DNA of 11,943 nt from JALQXV01 sp051005235 (GTDB lineage: Bacteria; Patescibacteriota; Saccharimonadia; Saccharimonadales; 2-12-FULL-41-12). The position numbers were made by a program, and so were the translations under genes. The stretch covers positions 1-11,943 of the forward strand of contig JBPCJO010000006.1 in NCBI GenBank assembly GCA_051005235.1, given 5' to 3'. Numbering within the stretch: position 1 is the first letter of the stretch; each line of letters opens with the position of its first letter. The notes below the pieces were generated by a model, which was not told where the DNA came from, ran no database searches, and saw nothing but the letters and a program-made list of their open reading frames with translations. Positions 1 to 5,802 of this stretch are shown here, one piece after another.

Positions 1-355
1 GGTTTAAGCCATCTGTTTTAGATATTTCGATGACCTTTGGTACCGTAATCGTAACCAACTCTTCAAGCCCGGCTTGGTCCCAAATGCGCGACCGCGGTTT
101 TACCCGAAACCGCAGCTTGGCCAGTACCCACACCTCGGTTGGCTGGTCTTTGTTCCACGGAATCGCTAAAAATAAACCCAATAAAGTCGGCGGCGCAAAC
201 ACGGTTAACAGAAAAGCTGCTCCCTGCGTCACCGCATACACACCCAGGTACCCAAAAAATATCGCCGAAGCGCCAAAAATGAACTGCTTCAGCGTCAACG
301 GCCCCAGGAACTTATCCTCAGCCTCAATATCTTGAATTACTTTATACGTTGCCAT
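1..355 (-). CDS. PrgI-family T4SS inner-membrane protein (partial, N-terminal 118 aa)
   Basis: Translating the minus strand from the ATG at 355-353 gives an open frame of 118 codons that runs off the left edge, beginning MATYKVIQDIEAEDKFLGPL. Two hydrophobic segments lie at about residues 24-41 and 47-65, then a basic cytoplasmic-looking stretch (WVLAKLRFRVKPRSRIWDQ). This is the layout of the PrgI family (VirB3-like), small membrane proteins usually encoded just before the VirB4 ATPase in Gram-positive and CPR type IV secretion loci. The downstream VirB4 is expected beyond the window but cannot be seen. No Shine-Dalgarno is visible; an extended -10 lies a few bases upstream. It is separated from the VirB6-like gene by a 2.2-kb accessory block, which is unusual for a T4SS operon. 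Family assignment is recognition of sequence pattern, not a search. Confidence 0.85.
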   Translation of the reverse strand, partial: MATYKVIQDIEAEDKFLGPLTLKQFIFGASAIFFGYLGVYAVTQGAAFLLTVFAPPTLLGLFLAIPWNKDQPTEVWVLAKLRFRVKPRSRIWDQAGLEELVTITVPKVIEISKTDGLN

Positions 356-368
356 AACTACTTATGGC
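351..368. promoter_or_regulatory. Inverted repeat over the prgI start (possible operator)
   Basis: GCCATAA (351-357) and TTATGGC (362-368) are perfect 7-bp inverted arms around a 4-base centre. The repeat covers the prgI start codon and the predicted transcription start. It could be a repressor site; no regulator is identified. Confidence 0.35.
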
Positions 369-369
369 T

Positions 370-378
370 ATTATATCA
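370..378 (-). promoter_or_regulatory. Extended -10 promoter for prgI
   Basis: On the minus strand TGA followed by TATAAT (-10 at 375-370) forms a consensus extended -10. The transcription start would fall near 363, about 8 bases before the prgI ATG. No convincing -35 is seen. Confidence 0.5.
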
Positions 379-426
379 CTTATGAAAGTCCTATATAGCT
401 AATGCCGTGCCGCGATAGCTTATCGC

Positions 427-516
427 CTACTTTTCAATCCTACACATGGAATGTGTATCGTTAACTAATCGTAATATGTAGCATATACACATGGAATGTG
501 TAGGATTGAAAAGTAG
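427..516. repeat. Long inverted repeat with nested palindromes
   Basis: The 32-base arms 427-458 and 485-516 are reverse complements at 29 of 32 positions; the only mismatches are a central GGA present in the same orientation in both arms. Each arm also contains its own smaller palindrome, ACACAT-gga-ATGTGT. The arms are separated by 26 bases. A further 6-bp hairpin (GCGATA/TATCGC, 412-426) abuts the left arm. The unit resembles a pair of inverted REP-like or mobile-element end repeats; its function is unknown. The rest of the non-coding stretch 517-651 shows nothing else I can support. Confidence 0.7.
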
Positions 517-651
517 TGAATTCAAAGGTAGATATACACACAACAGCCAGGCTAGCCCGGTGCGAAAGCTCCGAATAGTAAATCGCTCGTTGCTAGCGTT
601 TCATTAAAATTTAATAGAGCGCCAATAAAAAAATTAAACTCAATTCCCATG

Positions 652-680
652 TTGCGTGCTCCACGTAACCTTGCAATACT
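652..680 (+). promoter_or_regulatory. Candidate promoter for the RHH gene
   Basis: TTGCGT (652-657), a 17-base spacer and AATACT (675-680), preceded by TGC as an extended -10. The predicted start near 687 would leave the ATG at 690 almost leaderless, as for the two other antitoxin genes here. Confidence 0.35.
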
Positions 681-689
681 AAATAGCAT

Positions 690-932
690 ATGAAACGCAA
701 TATAACTATCCAGTTAGATGATTCCCTGACTTATAAGACCCGCATAGTAGCCGCCAGACGGTCGGTATCTATCAGTCGGTTGGTGGCTCAACAGATCGAA
801 CGGGCTGCCGCCACAGACGATGACTATGGGCGCGCTAAAACTTTAGCGTTCGCACACCTCTCGAGCTCGTTTCACCTCAGTGACGGCGCTCCTGTTGCCA
901 TGCCCAGCCGCAAAAGCCTGCATGAGCGGTGA
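690..932 (+). CDS. Ribbon-helix-helix (CopG/VapB-like) antitoxin, apparently orphan
   Basis: An 80-aa protein starting MKRNITIQLDDSLTYKTRIV. Residues 3-9 form an alternating beta strand and about 14-40 two helices (ARRSVSISRLVAQQIERAA), the arrangement of ribbon-helix-helix DNA-binding antitoxins that bind their own operator and neutralise a partner toxin. The C-terminal half is variable and has no motif I recognise. A PIN or other toxin is normally encoded immediately downstream, but the following 100 bases contain only an 11-codon frame (939-974, after an AAAGGAA-like ribosome site) and no toxin motif. It is therefore either a solitary regulator or the remnant of a toxin-antitoxin pair. The coding call rests on the N-terminal pattern and the upstream promoter-like sequence. 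An unrelated small protein is possible but less likely. Confidence 0.6.
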   Translation: MKRNITIQLDDSLTYKTRIVAARRSVSISRLVAQQIERAAATDDDYGRAKTLAFAHLSSSFHLSDGAPVAMPSRKSLHER

Positions 933-1034
933 AAGGAAATGGGACGAGTATTACTTGCCCAGGCTTATAGTTAGTCATACGTTAATTTTACCATATAGAA
1001 CCATGCGCAAATGACGCTATCACCACGTCTTGGC

Positions 1035-1062
1035 TTGACGCTTATTTTGCATAAGCTATAAT
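1035..1062 (+). promoter_or_regulatory. Strong sigma70-type promoter of the small RNA
   Basis: TTGACG (1035-1040), a 16-base spacer and a perfect TATAAT (1057-1062). This is the best consensus promoter in the window, and no open reading frame follows it before the terminator. The predicted start is at about 1068-1070. Confidence 0.75.
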
Positions 1063-1067
1063 TACAA

Positions 1068-1139
1068 GTGATGAGTAATTCCCTGGTGTGTGTGGCTCCG
1101 TATGGTTCCACTAAATAGCACCCAGGGTTTTATCTTTTT
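1068..1139 (+). ncRNA. Candidate structured small RNA next to DUF3800
   Basis: A non-coding transcript of about 70 nt is bounded by a near-consensus promoter and an intrinsic terminator. Predicted fold: an outer stem pairing CCCTGG (1081-1086) with CCAGGG (1122-1127), continued by T1087-A1120 and G1088-C1119 with C1121 bulged. An inner stem pairs GTGG (1092-1095) with CCAC (1108-1111), capped by a 2-bp CC/GG helix and a GTAT loop. The unpaired 5' leader is about 12 nt. The RNA converges on the DUF3800 gene, and its U-tract reaches that gene's stop codon. From memory, several structured-RNA families are named DUF3800 motifs because they occur beside such genes; membership here was not tested. 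An antisense effect on the DUF3800 3' end is an alternative. Confidence 0.6.
1081..1139 (+). terminator. Terminator of the small RNA
   Basis: The CCCTGG/CCAGGG stem closes directly before TTTTATCTTTTT (1128-1139). The U-rich tail is on the plus strand only; on the minus strand the stem is followed by a mixed sequence, so it is not a clear terminator for the DUF3800 gene. Confidence 0.6.
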
Positions 1140-1779
1140 ATGGGAATAACGGATTTTCTTCAACAATCTTATCCTTTATGAGGCTGTAGTAGCTGGCATC
1201 TCGATGTTCCCATTTTCTGAATATTGCCCAACTTGCCATATCTGCTATCTGTAAACACTTATCCTCGTGCGGTATTTTTATATCAACTTCGAGTTTGAGC
1301 TTATGATTTCCTAAGACCTGATTTGAAAGATAGGATTTAAAGTTCTCATTTAAAAACTTATTGGTTTCTCGCCGCGATGCAACCAGCGTAATCTTTTGGT
1401 TAGTTGGCACAAGTTTTCGAGTCATAATTCTATCAAGCAAAATGTTCGTAACATAGTTATACAGCACTTGTTTTTCGTCTTGGAGCTTGGTATAGACCTT
1501 CTGCTTATCCAAGTACACGACCAATATACTTACTTCTTTTTCTGCCAGACCGGATAATAACTTCTGCCTGGTGCGCGGTGTTTCCTTATGGGCATGAAGC
1601 GTACCATGATGGCTACGGATTTGTTGTTTGCTAAAGCGGGAGAATAACTTTTTGACCAGCTTTGCGACTGGTCGTTTATGCTCGACAAACAAAAAAGTTA
1701 CCATAAAGTAGCGCGAAGTTTTCTTTTTAGTAAAATCAAAGCCTAAATCGCCACTCTCATCAAGAAAAATATAAGACAT
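1138..1779 (-). CDS. DUF3800 domain protein
   Basis: 213 aa. The N-terminus MSYIFLDESGDLGF and the C-terminal segment CLQIADMASWAIFRKWEHRD (residues 175-194) are signatures of the DUF3800 family, found widely in accessory and defence-rich regions; its biochemical activity is not settled to my knowledge. Acidic residues D7, D11, D91 and D180 sit on predicted strand ends or helix starts, as in metal-dependent nuclease folds; this is inference. The length is near the family norm, so the gene looks intact. It starts 24 bases after the PIN toxin stop on the same strand with no Shine-Dalgarno or separate promoter, so it is probably co-transcribed with the AbrB-PIN pair. The convergent small RNA at its 3' end is the other notable neighbour. 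Confidence 0.85.
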   Translation of the reverse strand: MSYIFLDESGDLGFDFTKKKTSRYFMVTFLFVEHKRPVAKLVKKLFSRFSKQQIRSHHGTLHAHKETPRTRQKLLSGLAEKEVSILVVYLDKQKVYTKLQDEKQVLYNYVTNILLDRIMTRKLVPTNQKITLVASRRETNKFLNENFKSYLSNQVLGNHKLKLEVDIKIPHEDKCLQIADMASWAIFRKWEHRDASYYSLIKDKIVEENPLFP

Positions 1780-1803
1780 AAGTCAATTTTAACATTGCGT
1801 GGG

Positions 1804-2184
1804 CTACTTGTGATTTTTCTTCATCGCTTTATCGAACGTAAAAACGTGCTGAACGCGCTTAAGATCATACAGGGCGCGCACCAAGCAATCTACGTAATCA
1901 AGCTTAGTATCCTCGTAAATCTGGATCGCGGCTTGGTGCAGCTCATGGTCTAACTTCCAGGCTGGGTGGTCTAGAATAAGACGTAGTCCCTCAATAATTT
2001 CGTGCCGGGAGTACGTCAGTTTATCGTGAAACTGCAATACATAGAATAGCTCGCTGACGACAAAGTCTGGCAGGATTACTTGCCCTGGCTCGCATCGGGC
2101 CAAGTCCATAATAGCCGTTTGTGTCTGCTGCTTTGGCTGGTTAGTAAACAGGCGCACCAGATAATTTGTGTCGACGACAATCAT
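1804..2184 (-). CDS. vapC: VapC-type PIN-domain toxin (ribonuclease)
   Basis: 126 aa from the ATG at 2184-2182. The PIN-fold acidic residues are visible: D5 in MIVVDTN, E45 in VVSELF, D99 in LDYVDCLVRA and D118 in TFDKAM. VapC toxins are Mg2+-dependent RNases that cleave tRNA or rRNA and are held inactive by the partner antitoxin. I chose this start rather than the longer frame from 2256 because that extension is low-complexity (SKRRGGRGNKK), is antitoxin sequence read in another frame, and family members begin at the MIVVDTN strand. The antitoxin gene ends 7 bases upstream. No Shine-Dalgarno is seen, so translation probably depends on coupling. It is followed after 19 intergenic bases plus the stop by the DUF3800 gene. 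All catalytic residues are present, so the toxin appears functional. Confidence 0.88.
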   Translation of the reverse strand: MIVVDTNYLVRLFTNQPKQQTQTAIMDLARCEPGQVILPDFVVSELFYVLQFHDKLTYSRHEIIEGLRLILDHPAWKLDHELHQAAIQIYEDTKLDYVDCLVRALYDLKRVQHVFTFDKAMKKNHK

Positions 2185-2191
2185 AAGCTTG

Positions 2192-2446
2192 CTAGATGTC
2201 TTTTTGTTGCCGCGCCCGCCTCGCCGCTTGCTTAATTGAAGCATCTGTAATGGCACCAGTTACCTGCTTGTCTGTCTTGCGCCAGAAAGTCTCGAGTTGG
2301 CTGCCAAAGGCAACCTTTTGCAGCTCAAGTTTACCGTTTTTAACATTGGCCTGGAGATAACGCACACCGTCGAGCTGCAGCTGATCCCATAGTTTTTTAG
2401 GAATAGTAACTTGCCGCTTACTGGTAATAGTTAGAGTTGTTTTCAT
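2192..2446 (-). CDS. AbrB/SpoVT-type antitoxin (VapB-like)
   Basis: 84 aa. The N-terminal MKTTLTITSKRQVTIPKKLW (residues 1-20) is the swapped-hairpin AbrB DNA-binding motif (strand, SK-x-QVTIPK turn, helix). The C-terminal part (about 45-84) is basic and probably wraps around the PIN toxin. The protein should neutralise the PIN toxin encoded next and repress their shared promoter. The ATG lies about 8 bases after the -10 element, so the mRNA is leaderless or nearly so, which fits the absence of any ribosome site. It is the first gene of an antitoxin-toxin-DUF3800 operon and lies 119 bases downstream of the VirB6-like gene on the same strand. Only a weak hairpin (AGTAA/TTACT, 2511-2525) lies between, so read-through from the T4SS genes is possible. 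Confidence 0.85.
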   Translation of the reverse strand: MKTTLTITSKRQVTIPKKLWDQLQLDGVRYLQANVKNGKLELQKVAFGSQLETFWRKTDKQVTGAITDASIKQAARRARQQKDI

Positions 2447-2453
2447 AGGCTAC

Positions 2454-2482
2454 AGTGTAACATATTTCCTTACAGGCTTCAA
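2454..2482 (-). promoter_or_regulatory. Promoter of the AbrB-PIN-DUF3800 operon
   Basis: On the minus strand TTGAAG (2482-2477), a 17-base spacer and TACACT (2459-2454), with TGT as an extended -10. The predicted start is at or next to the antitoxin ATG (2446). Confidence 0.5.
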
Positions 2483-2565
2483 GTTCCTTACTAAGGTTTT
2501 TGCAAAGAAAAGTAATTTTTTTACTGCAAGTAGTGTCAGCCGAGATGCTATAGGCAGACATGTAC

Positions 2566-4548
2566 CTATGTTTGATCTGGGTCAGGTGGAGGAGGCTGGT
2601 TTGGGTCTGCTGCATTTGCGTTTGCTATCTGTGCTTGGTCTGGTTGTCGTCCGGCTTCGCGTTTGATTCTTGCCAGTGCTGCCTCCGGTCCTTGGAGGCT
2701 AGGTTGTTGTATAGGAGGGTTGGTTACTGTTATGGTTGCATTTGGCACACCAGGGTGTGGAATAGTAGTTTGAGCTCCTGGCGTTGGTTGAACCTTTTCT
2801 TCGCCGTGGTAGTAGGAGCCTTGTGTATTTGGATCGTTCTTAAAAGCTTCGTATGCTTCGTCAATTTTAGCTTGAGAATTTTTAACTTCCAGTTTGCTGC
2901 CTTCATTACCGCCGTAAGGGCTAGCCGCATTGGCTTGCAAACTGGTAAGCATTTGAACGGCAGCCACTTTTTTGCTGCGAAGCGCCTTTGCCTCATCGTC
3001 AGTTTGCGGAACGGTAGTATCGTTTATGATTGCGGTTTGTTCAGCGATTACACCCTTAACGCCGTCAACATGGCCTTGTAGAACTTGCCCGGCGGATACT
3101 TTTCCTGCTGAGCGGGTTGTATCGTACTCTTGGCCATACAAAGCTCCGGCAAGGTCTGCTCTACCGACTTGCGGAGACGATGCAATCCCTTGAAATGCAT
3201 TCATTGCCTCTGCTGTTGCCGCACCGCCTCCAAATATACGTTCAGCCTTTTTACGTTCAAGGTTATAGCCGTCCTGACCCTTCTCGGTTGCATATTTTAT
3301 TCGATCCCCATTTAGATATGCGGCACGTTGGTTTGCTTCGCTGCGCCCAAGACGGTCGGCTATGCTGTGGGCAGTGAGTTTTCGCTCGCTCTCCTTAGCC
3401 TTATCATTGTATTGCTCCTGGGTAATTTCGCCTGCCGCTAGCTTTTGTTGGGCAGCAGCCATACCTGACTTAAGACTACCCCGGTCTTCATCTACATCTG
3501 CTTTTGTCATAGTCATGCTGTTCATTACATCACTATCCTGCGCATATGATTTCATGCCAAAAGACTGCGCTGCTACGGCGTCAAGTTTTTTCTGACTATG
3601 TAATTTTGCAGCAGCCATTCGTGTATCGCGGTTACGTCCTGGTAGGGCTGCACGCACTTGTCTGCCAGTTAGACCGGCATTGACACGCCGTTCAGCTGCT
3701 CTAAACTTCGCTTTGCCTAAAACGCTGTCTGGGTCTTTTTCTGAGTCCCGCATCTTTCCACCCAGCCTGCCTCCCCCAATTCGAGCTCCCTTGGTAGCCA
3801 TATTCCCAATCTGCCCAATAGCTCCACCGGCCATTTTAAACGCAAATGGTATCAAGAAGAGTGGGGCGTACATGATGACAATTACGACGAGGATTTTTAG
3901 GGCGTCACCGGTTGGGGCATCTTGGGCGAAGGTAGTGATTTGGGGCAATGTGGTGGCTGGGTTAAGCAGCATGCTGCCACCGCTGCCGCCGGCGGATAGC
4001 AAGATTGCTCCCAGAACATTCGACATCGCAAAGATGATTGCGATAATTGGGTATATCAATAGTGTTTTAGTAAACAGGTCCAGCCAAGACTTAAAATACT
4101 TTTCGGTACCAGGTAGCACGTAGCAAACAAAGGCTATAGGCGACACAATGATTAAGAAAACCAGTAAGCCCTGCCTAATGACGAGCGTAAATAATACCGC
4201 CAGTACGATGAGGGTAATCGTTATGAGCAGCGGGCCGAGTAAACCTATCAAGCCGATCAGGGCTGCACCGGCAAAGGCTGCTAAGCCGAAGATGGTGGTA
4301 AGCATACCTTGCAGAAAGCCATCATATCCAAATGCCCCTAAGATACCGCCTACTTCTGGGTCGCTTGCTCCTACCGAGCTAAAACTGTCGGAGTTTACAA
4401 AGGGGCCAACCAATAGTTGGTTAATGCCCCGTCCAACAACCTCGGTAATATCTATTAGCGCAATACAAAAGTAAATCGATAAGTTAATGGCGATAACCGC
4501 AAATACAATCCGTGGTATTGCTTTGCGAACAGTATAAGCGTCTAACAT
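2566..4548 (-). CDS. TrbL/VirB6-like T4SS polytopic membrane protein
   Basis: 660 aa. The first ~245 residues hold about six membrane segments (roughly 12-34, 82-107, 108-124, 127-145, 163-186, 217-240), including the CPR-typical SPIAFVCYVLPGTEKYF. The rest (~250-660) is a hydrophilic, Ala/Gln/Lys-rich tail ending in a proline-rich stretch (PNQPPPPDPDQT), probably cytoplasmic and partly coiled. VirB6/TrbL proteins form the inner-membrane channel of type IV secretion systems. The ATG overlaps the stop of the upstream gene as TAATG, so translation is probably coupled. The protein lacks a signal peptide and starts directly at MLDAYTVRKAIPRIV, a segment that I recall as internal in related CPR proteins, which suggests the two coupled genes equal one ancestral gene. 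Downstream (2447-2565) only a weak A/T-rich hairpin could terminate transcription. Confidence 0.8.
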   Translation of the reverse strand: MLDAYTVRKAIPRIVFAVIAINLSIYFCIALIDITEVVGRGINQLLVGPFVNSDSFSSVGASDPEVGGILGAFGYDGFLQGMLTTIFGLAAFAGAALIGLIGLLGPLLITITLIVLAVLFTLVIRQGLLVFLIIVSPIAFVCYVLPGTEKYFKSWLDLFTKTLLIYPIIAIIFAMSNVLGAILLSAGGSGGSMLLNPATTLPQITTFAQDAPTGDALKILVVIVIMYAPLFLIPFAFKMAGGAIGQIGNMATKGARIGGGRLGGKMRDSEKDPDSVLGKAKFRAAERRVNAGLTGRQVRAALPGRNRDTRMAAAKLHSQKKLDAVAAQSFGMKSYAQDSDVMNSMTMTKADVDEDRGSLKSGMAAAQQKLAAGEITQEQYNDKAKESERKLTAHSIADRLGRSEANQRAAYLNGDRIKYATEKGQDGYNLERKKAERIFGGGAATAEAMNAFQGIASSPQVGRADLAGALYGQEYDTTRSAGKVSAGQVLQGHVDGVKGVIAEQTAIINDTTVPQTDDEAKALRSKKVAAVQMLTSLQANAASPYGGNEGSKLEVKNSQAKIDEAYEAFKNDPNTQGSYYHGEEKVQPTPGAQTTIPHPGVPNATITVTNPPIQQPSLQGPEAALARIKREAGRQPDQAQIANANAADPNQPPPPDPDQT

Positions 4549-5639
4549 TACTTACCGCCTTTGGCTTGTGAATAAACAACTACCAACAAAGTACCGACTA
4601 GCATAACGTTGGCCAGAATGCGAAAACTGGTCCAGGCTTTATAAGATGGGTCTTTTGGATTGGTGCTCACCGGAACGTCAGCGAGTAACGGTTGGATAAT
4701 CTTCGTAAACGCGAAATCACTAAACTTGGCCCCCATATCTACAAGCGGACACACAATCCAACTTAACGGCACGCCCTCGGAAGAATCGCAATCTTTGGCA
4801 CAGGTGCCGCCGCTGCAACCTGCGGCACCACCACCTGCGCCCGCACCGCTACCAGTAGTGGCAATTCCTTTTACTTCGGCTTGCTCGGCCGGTGAAAGTT
4901 TGTAGAAATTACGGAGCTTACTCCCCCCTAAATCGCCTCTGCTTAAAGCATTGAAGCAAGCGCTTGATATGTGGTCTTTCGCATCCCCACCGTTACCGTT
5001 ATGGTCTCCGTCATCTCCTAGCTTAGAAGGATTGAATCTAGAGGTTAGTGTCTCTGAACCTTTAGTAAAAAGGTTACGGTCTGCTTGGCCAGTACCGCCA
5101 ATTTCGTTAATTTTAGTAATACCTGCGTATAGTTTGTAGTTCGGATCGTTTTGCACGTTATTCCAGTCATTAACGTGGAAGCCTAACGTATAGTCAATTA
5201 CCTTGTAAGGCTTTGAAGTTGGAGGGGTCAGACTAAGATTATTGCCGCTACAGTAAACTTTCGACGTAGCGTAATAGTTATCGCTGTTAGTCTCCCCACC
5301 AACAGCTTTGGCTTTATTCAGCTGTGTGTTAACAGCGGGGTCAAAGCTAAAATTAGATCCTTTATCTCCGAATAGATCACCCTTGGCGGCAATCACCATC
5401 TTATTCCCAATTTCCGTTTGTTTTTCGCCGTCATCAAAGATAGCTTTTAAGGCGTTCTTATTCGCATCGTCCCAATAAAGCGTATATTCGGCTGCTTTTG
5501 TAGCGGCGTATACGCGCTGTTGCTGTTGCGTTAGTGGCAACACCGCAGCAAACATTAATAAAAGCGCAAAGAAAAAAGCCACCCCTCTTTTGTGTAGACC
5601 CGGTGCCCAACTAGTCTGTAGTTTAAATACTTTATTCAT
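4548..5639 (-). CDS. Exported T4SS membrane protein, N-terminal partner of the VirB6-like protein
   Basis: 363 aa. A signal peptide covers about residues 1-45 (hydrophobic 20-37, cleavage after VYA). A large extracytoplasmic region of about 240 residues follows, with no enzyme motif I recognise, then a Gly/Ala linker (GSGAGAGGGAAG), a Cys-rich patch (GCSGGTCAKDC), an amphipathic hydrophobic stretch containing SWIVCPLVDMGAKF (~293-306) and a final membrane helix (~338-357, ANVMLVGTLLVVVYSQ). The ORF ends at SQAKGGK, exactly where related CPR VirB6-like proteins, as I recall them, continue into the segment that here starts the next gene. It is the first gene of the minus-strand T4SS pair and diverges from the pilin operon. 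The role is probably surface-exposed or periplasmic-side contact of the channel; that is inference. Confidence 0.65.
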   Translation of the reverse strand: MNKVFKLQTSWAPGLHKRGVAFFFALLLMFAAVLPLTQQQQRVYAATKAAEYTLYWDDANKNALKAIFDDGEKQTEIGNKMVIAAKGDLFGDKGSNFSFDPAVNTQLNKAKAVGGETNSDNYYATSKVYCSGNNLSLTPPTSKPYKVIDYTLGFHVNDWNNVQNDPNYKLYAGITKINEIGGTGQADRNLFTKGSETLTSRFNPSKLGDDGDHNGNGGDAKDHISSACFNALSRGDLGGSKLRNFYKLSPAEQAEVKGIATTGSGAGAGGGAAGCSGGTCAKDCDSSEGVPLSWIVCPLVDMGAKFSDFAFTKIIQPLLADVPVSTNPKDPSYKAWTSFRILANVMLVGTLLVVVYSQAKGGK

Positions 5640-5686
5640 AGTGTTTGTTGTAAATGCCGACGGAAATTAGCGATGCTTTACTATCC

Positions 5687-5715
5687 ATAATAGAACATAA
5701 CACGGTACATTAAAA
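5687..5715 (-). promoter_or_regulatory. Weak candidate promoter for the VirB6-like pair
   Basis: On the minus strand TATTAT (5692-5687) lies 17 bases from a poor -35, TTTTAA (5715-5710). A start near 5680 would give a leader of about 40 nt. The divergent gene arrangement requires a promoter here, but this match is only moderate. Confidence 0.3.
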
Positions 5716-5746
5716 GCATCTAAACGCCGAGTTACCCGCCTGCCGG

Positions 5747-5775
5747 TTGAAAAAAAGTCTAATTACATGCATACT
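5747..5775 (+). promoter_or_regulatory. Promoter of the pilin operon
   Basis: TTGAAA (5747-5752), a 17-base spacer and CATACT (5770-5775). The expected start is near 5782, inside a small palindrome CGTAA-a-TTACG (5779-5789) that overlaps a second one, TTACGTAA (5785-5792); either could be an operator. Confidence 0.5.
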
Positions 5776-5802
5776 TAGCGTAAATTACGTAACAAAAAAC
5801 CA

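Noticed and set aside
427..516. CRISPR-like repeat (GGATTGAAA tail, internal palindrome)
   Set aside because: Only two copies, in opposite orientation, with no array and no cas gene in view.
1068..1090. Hammerhead ribozyme core (GUGAUGAG resembles CUGAUGA)
   Set aside because: The first C of the core is missing and no GAAA strand or three-helix junction can be formed.
2185..2256. 24-residue N-terminal extension of the first PIN toxin
   Set aside because: It lies inside the antitoxin gene, is basic low-complexity sequence, and PIN proteins start at the MIVVDTN strand.
2418..2615. 65-aa minus-strand frame spanning the VirB6-like gene end and the antitoxin promoter
   Set aside because: It overlaps a real gene end and a promoter, has no ribosome site and no domain pattern.
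2560..3081. 173-aa plus-strand frame opposite the VirB6-like gene
   Set aside because: It is a Cys/Trp/Leu-rich antisense shadow of the hydrophilic tail of the real gene.
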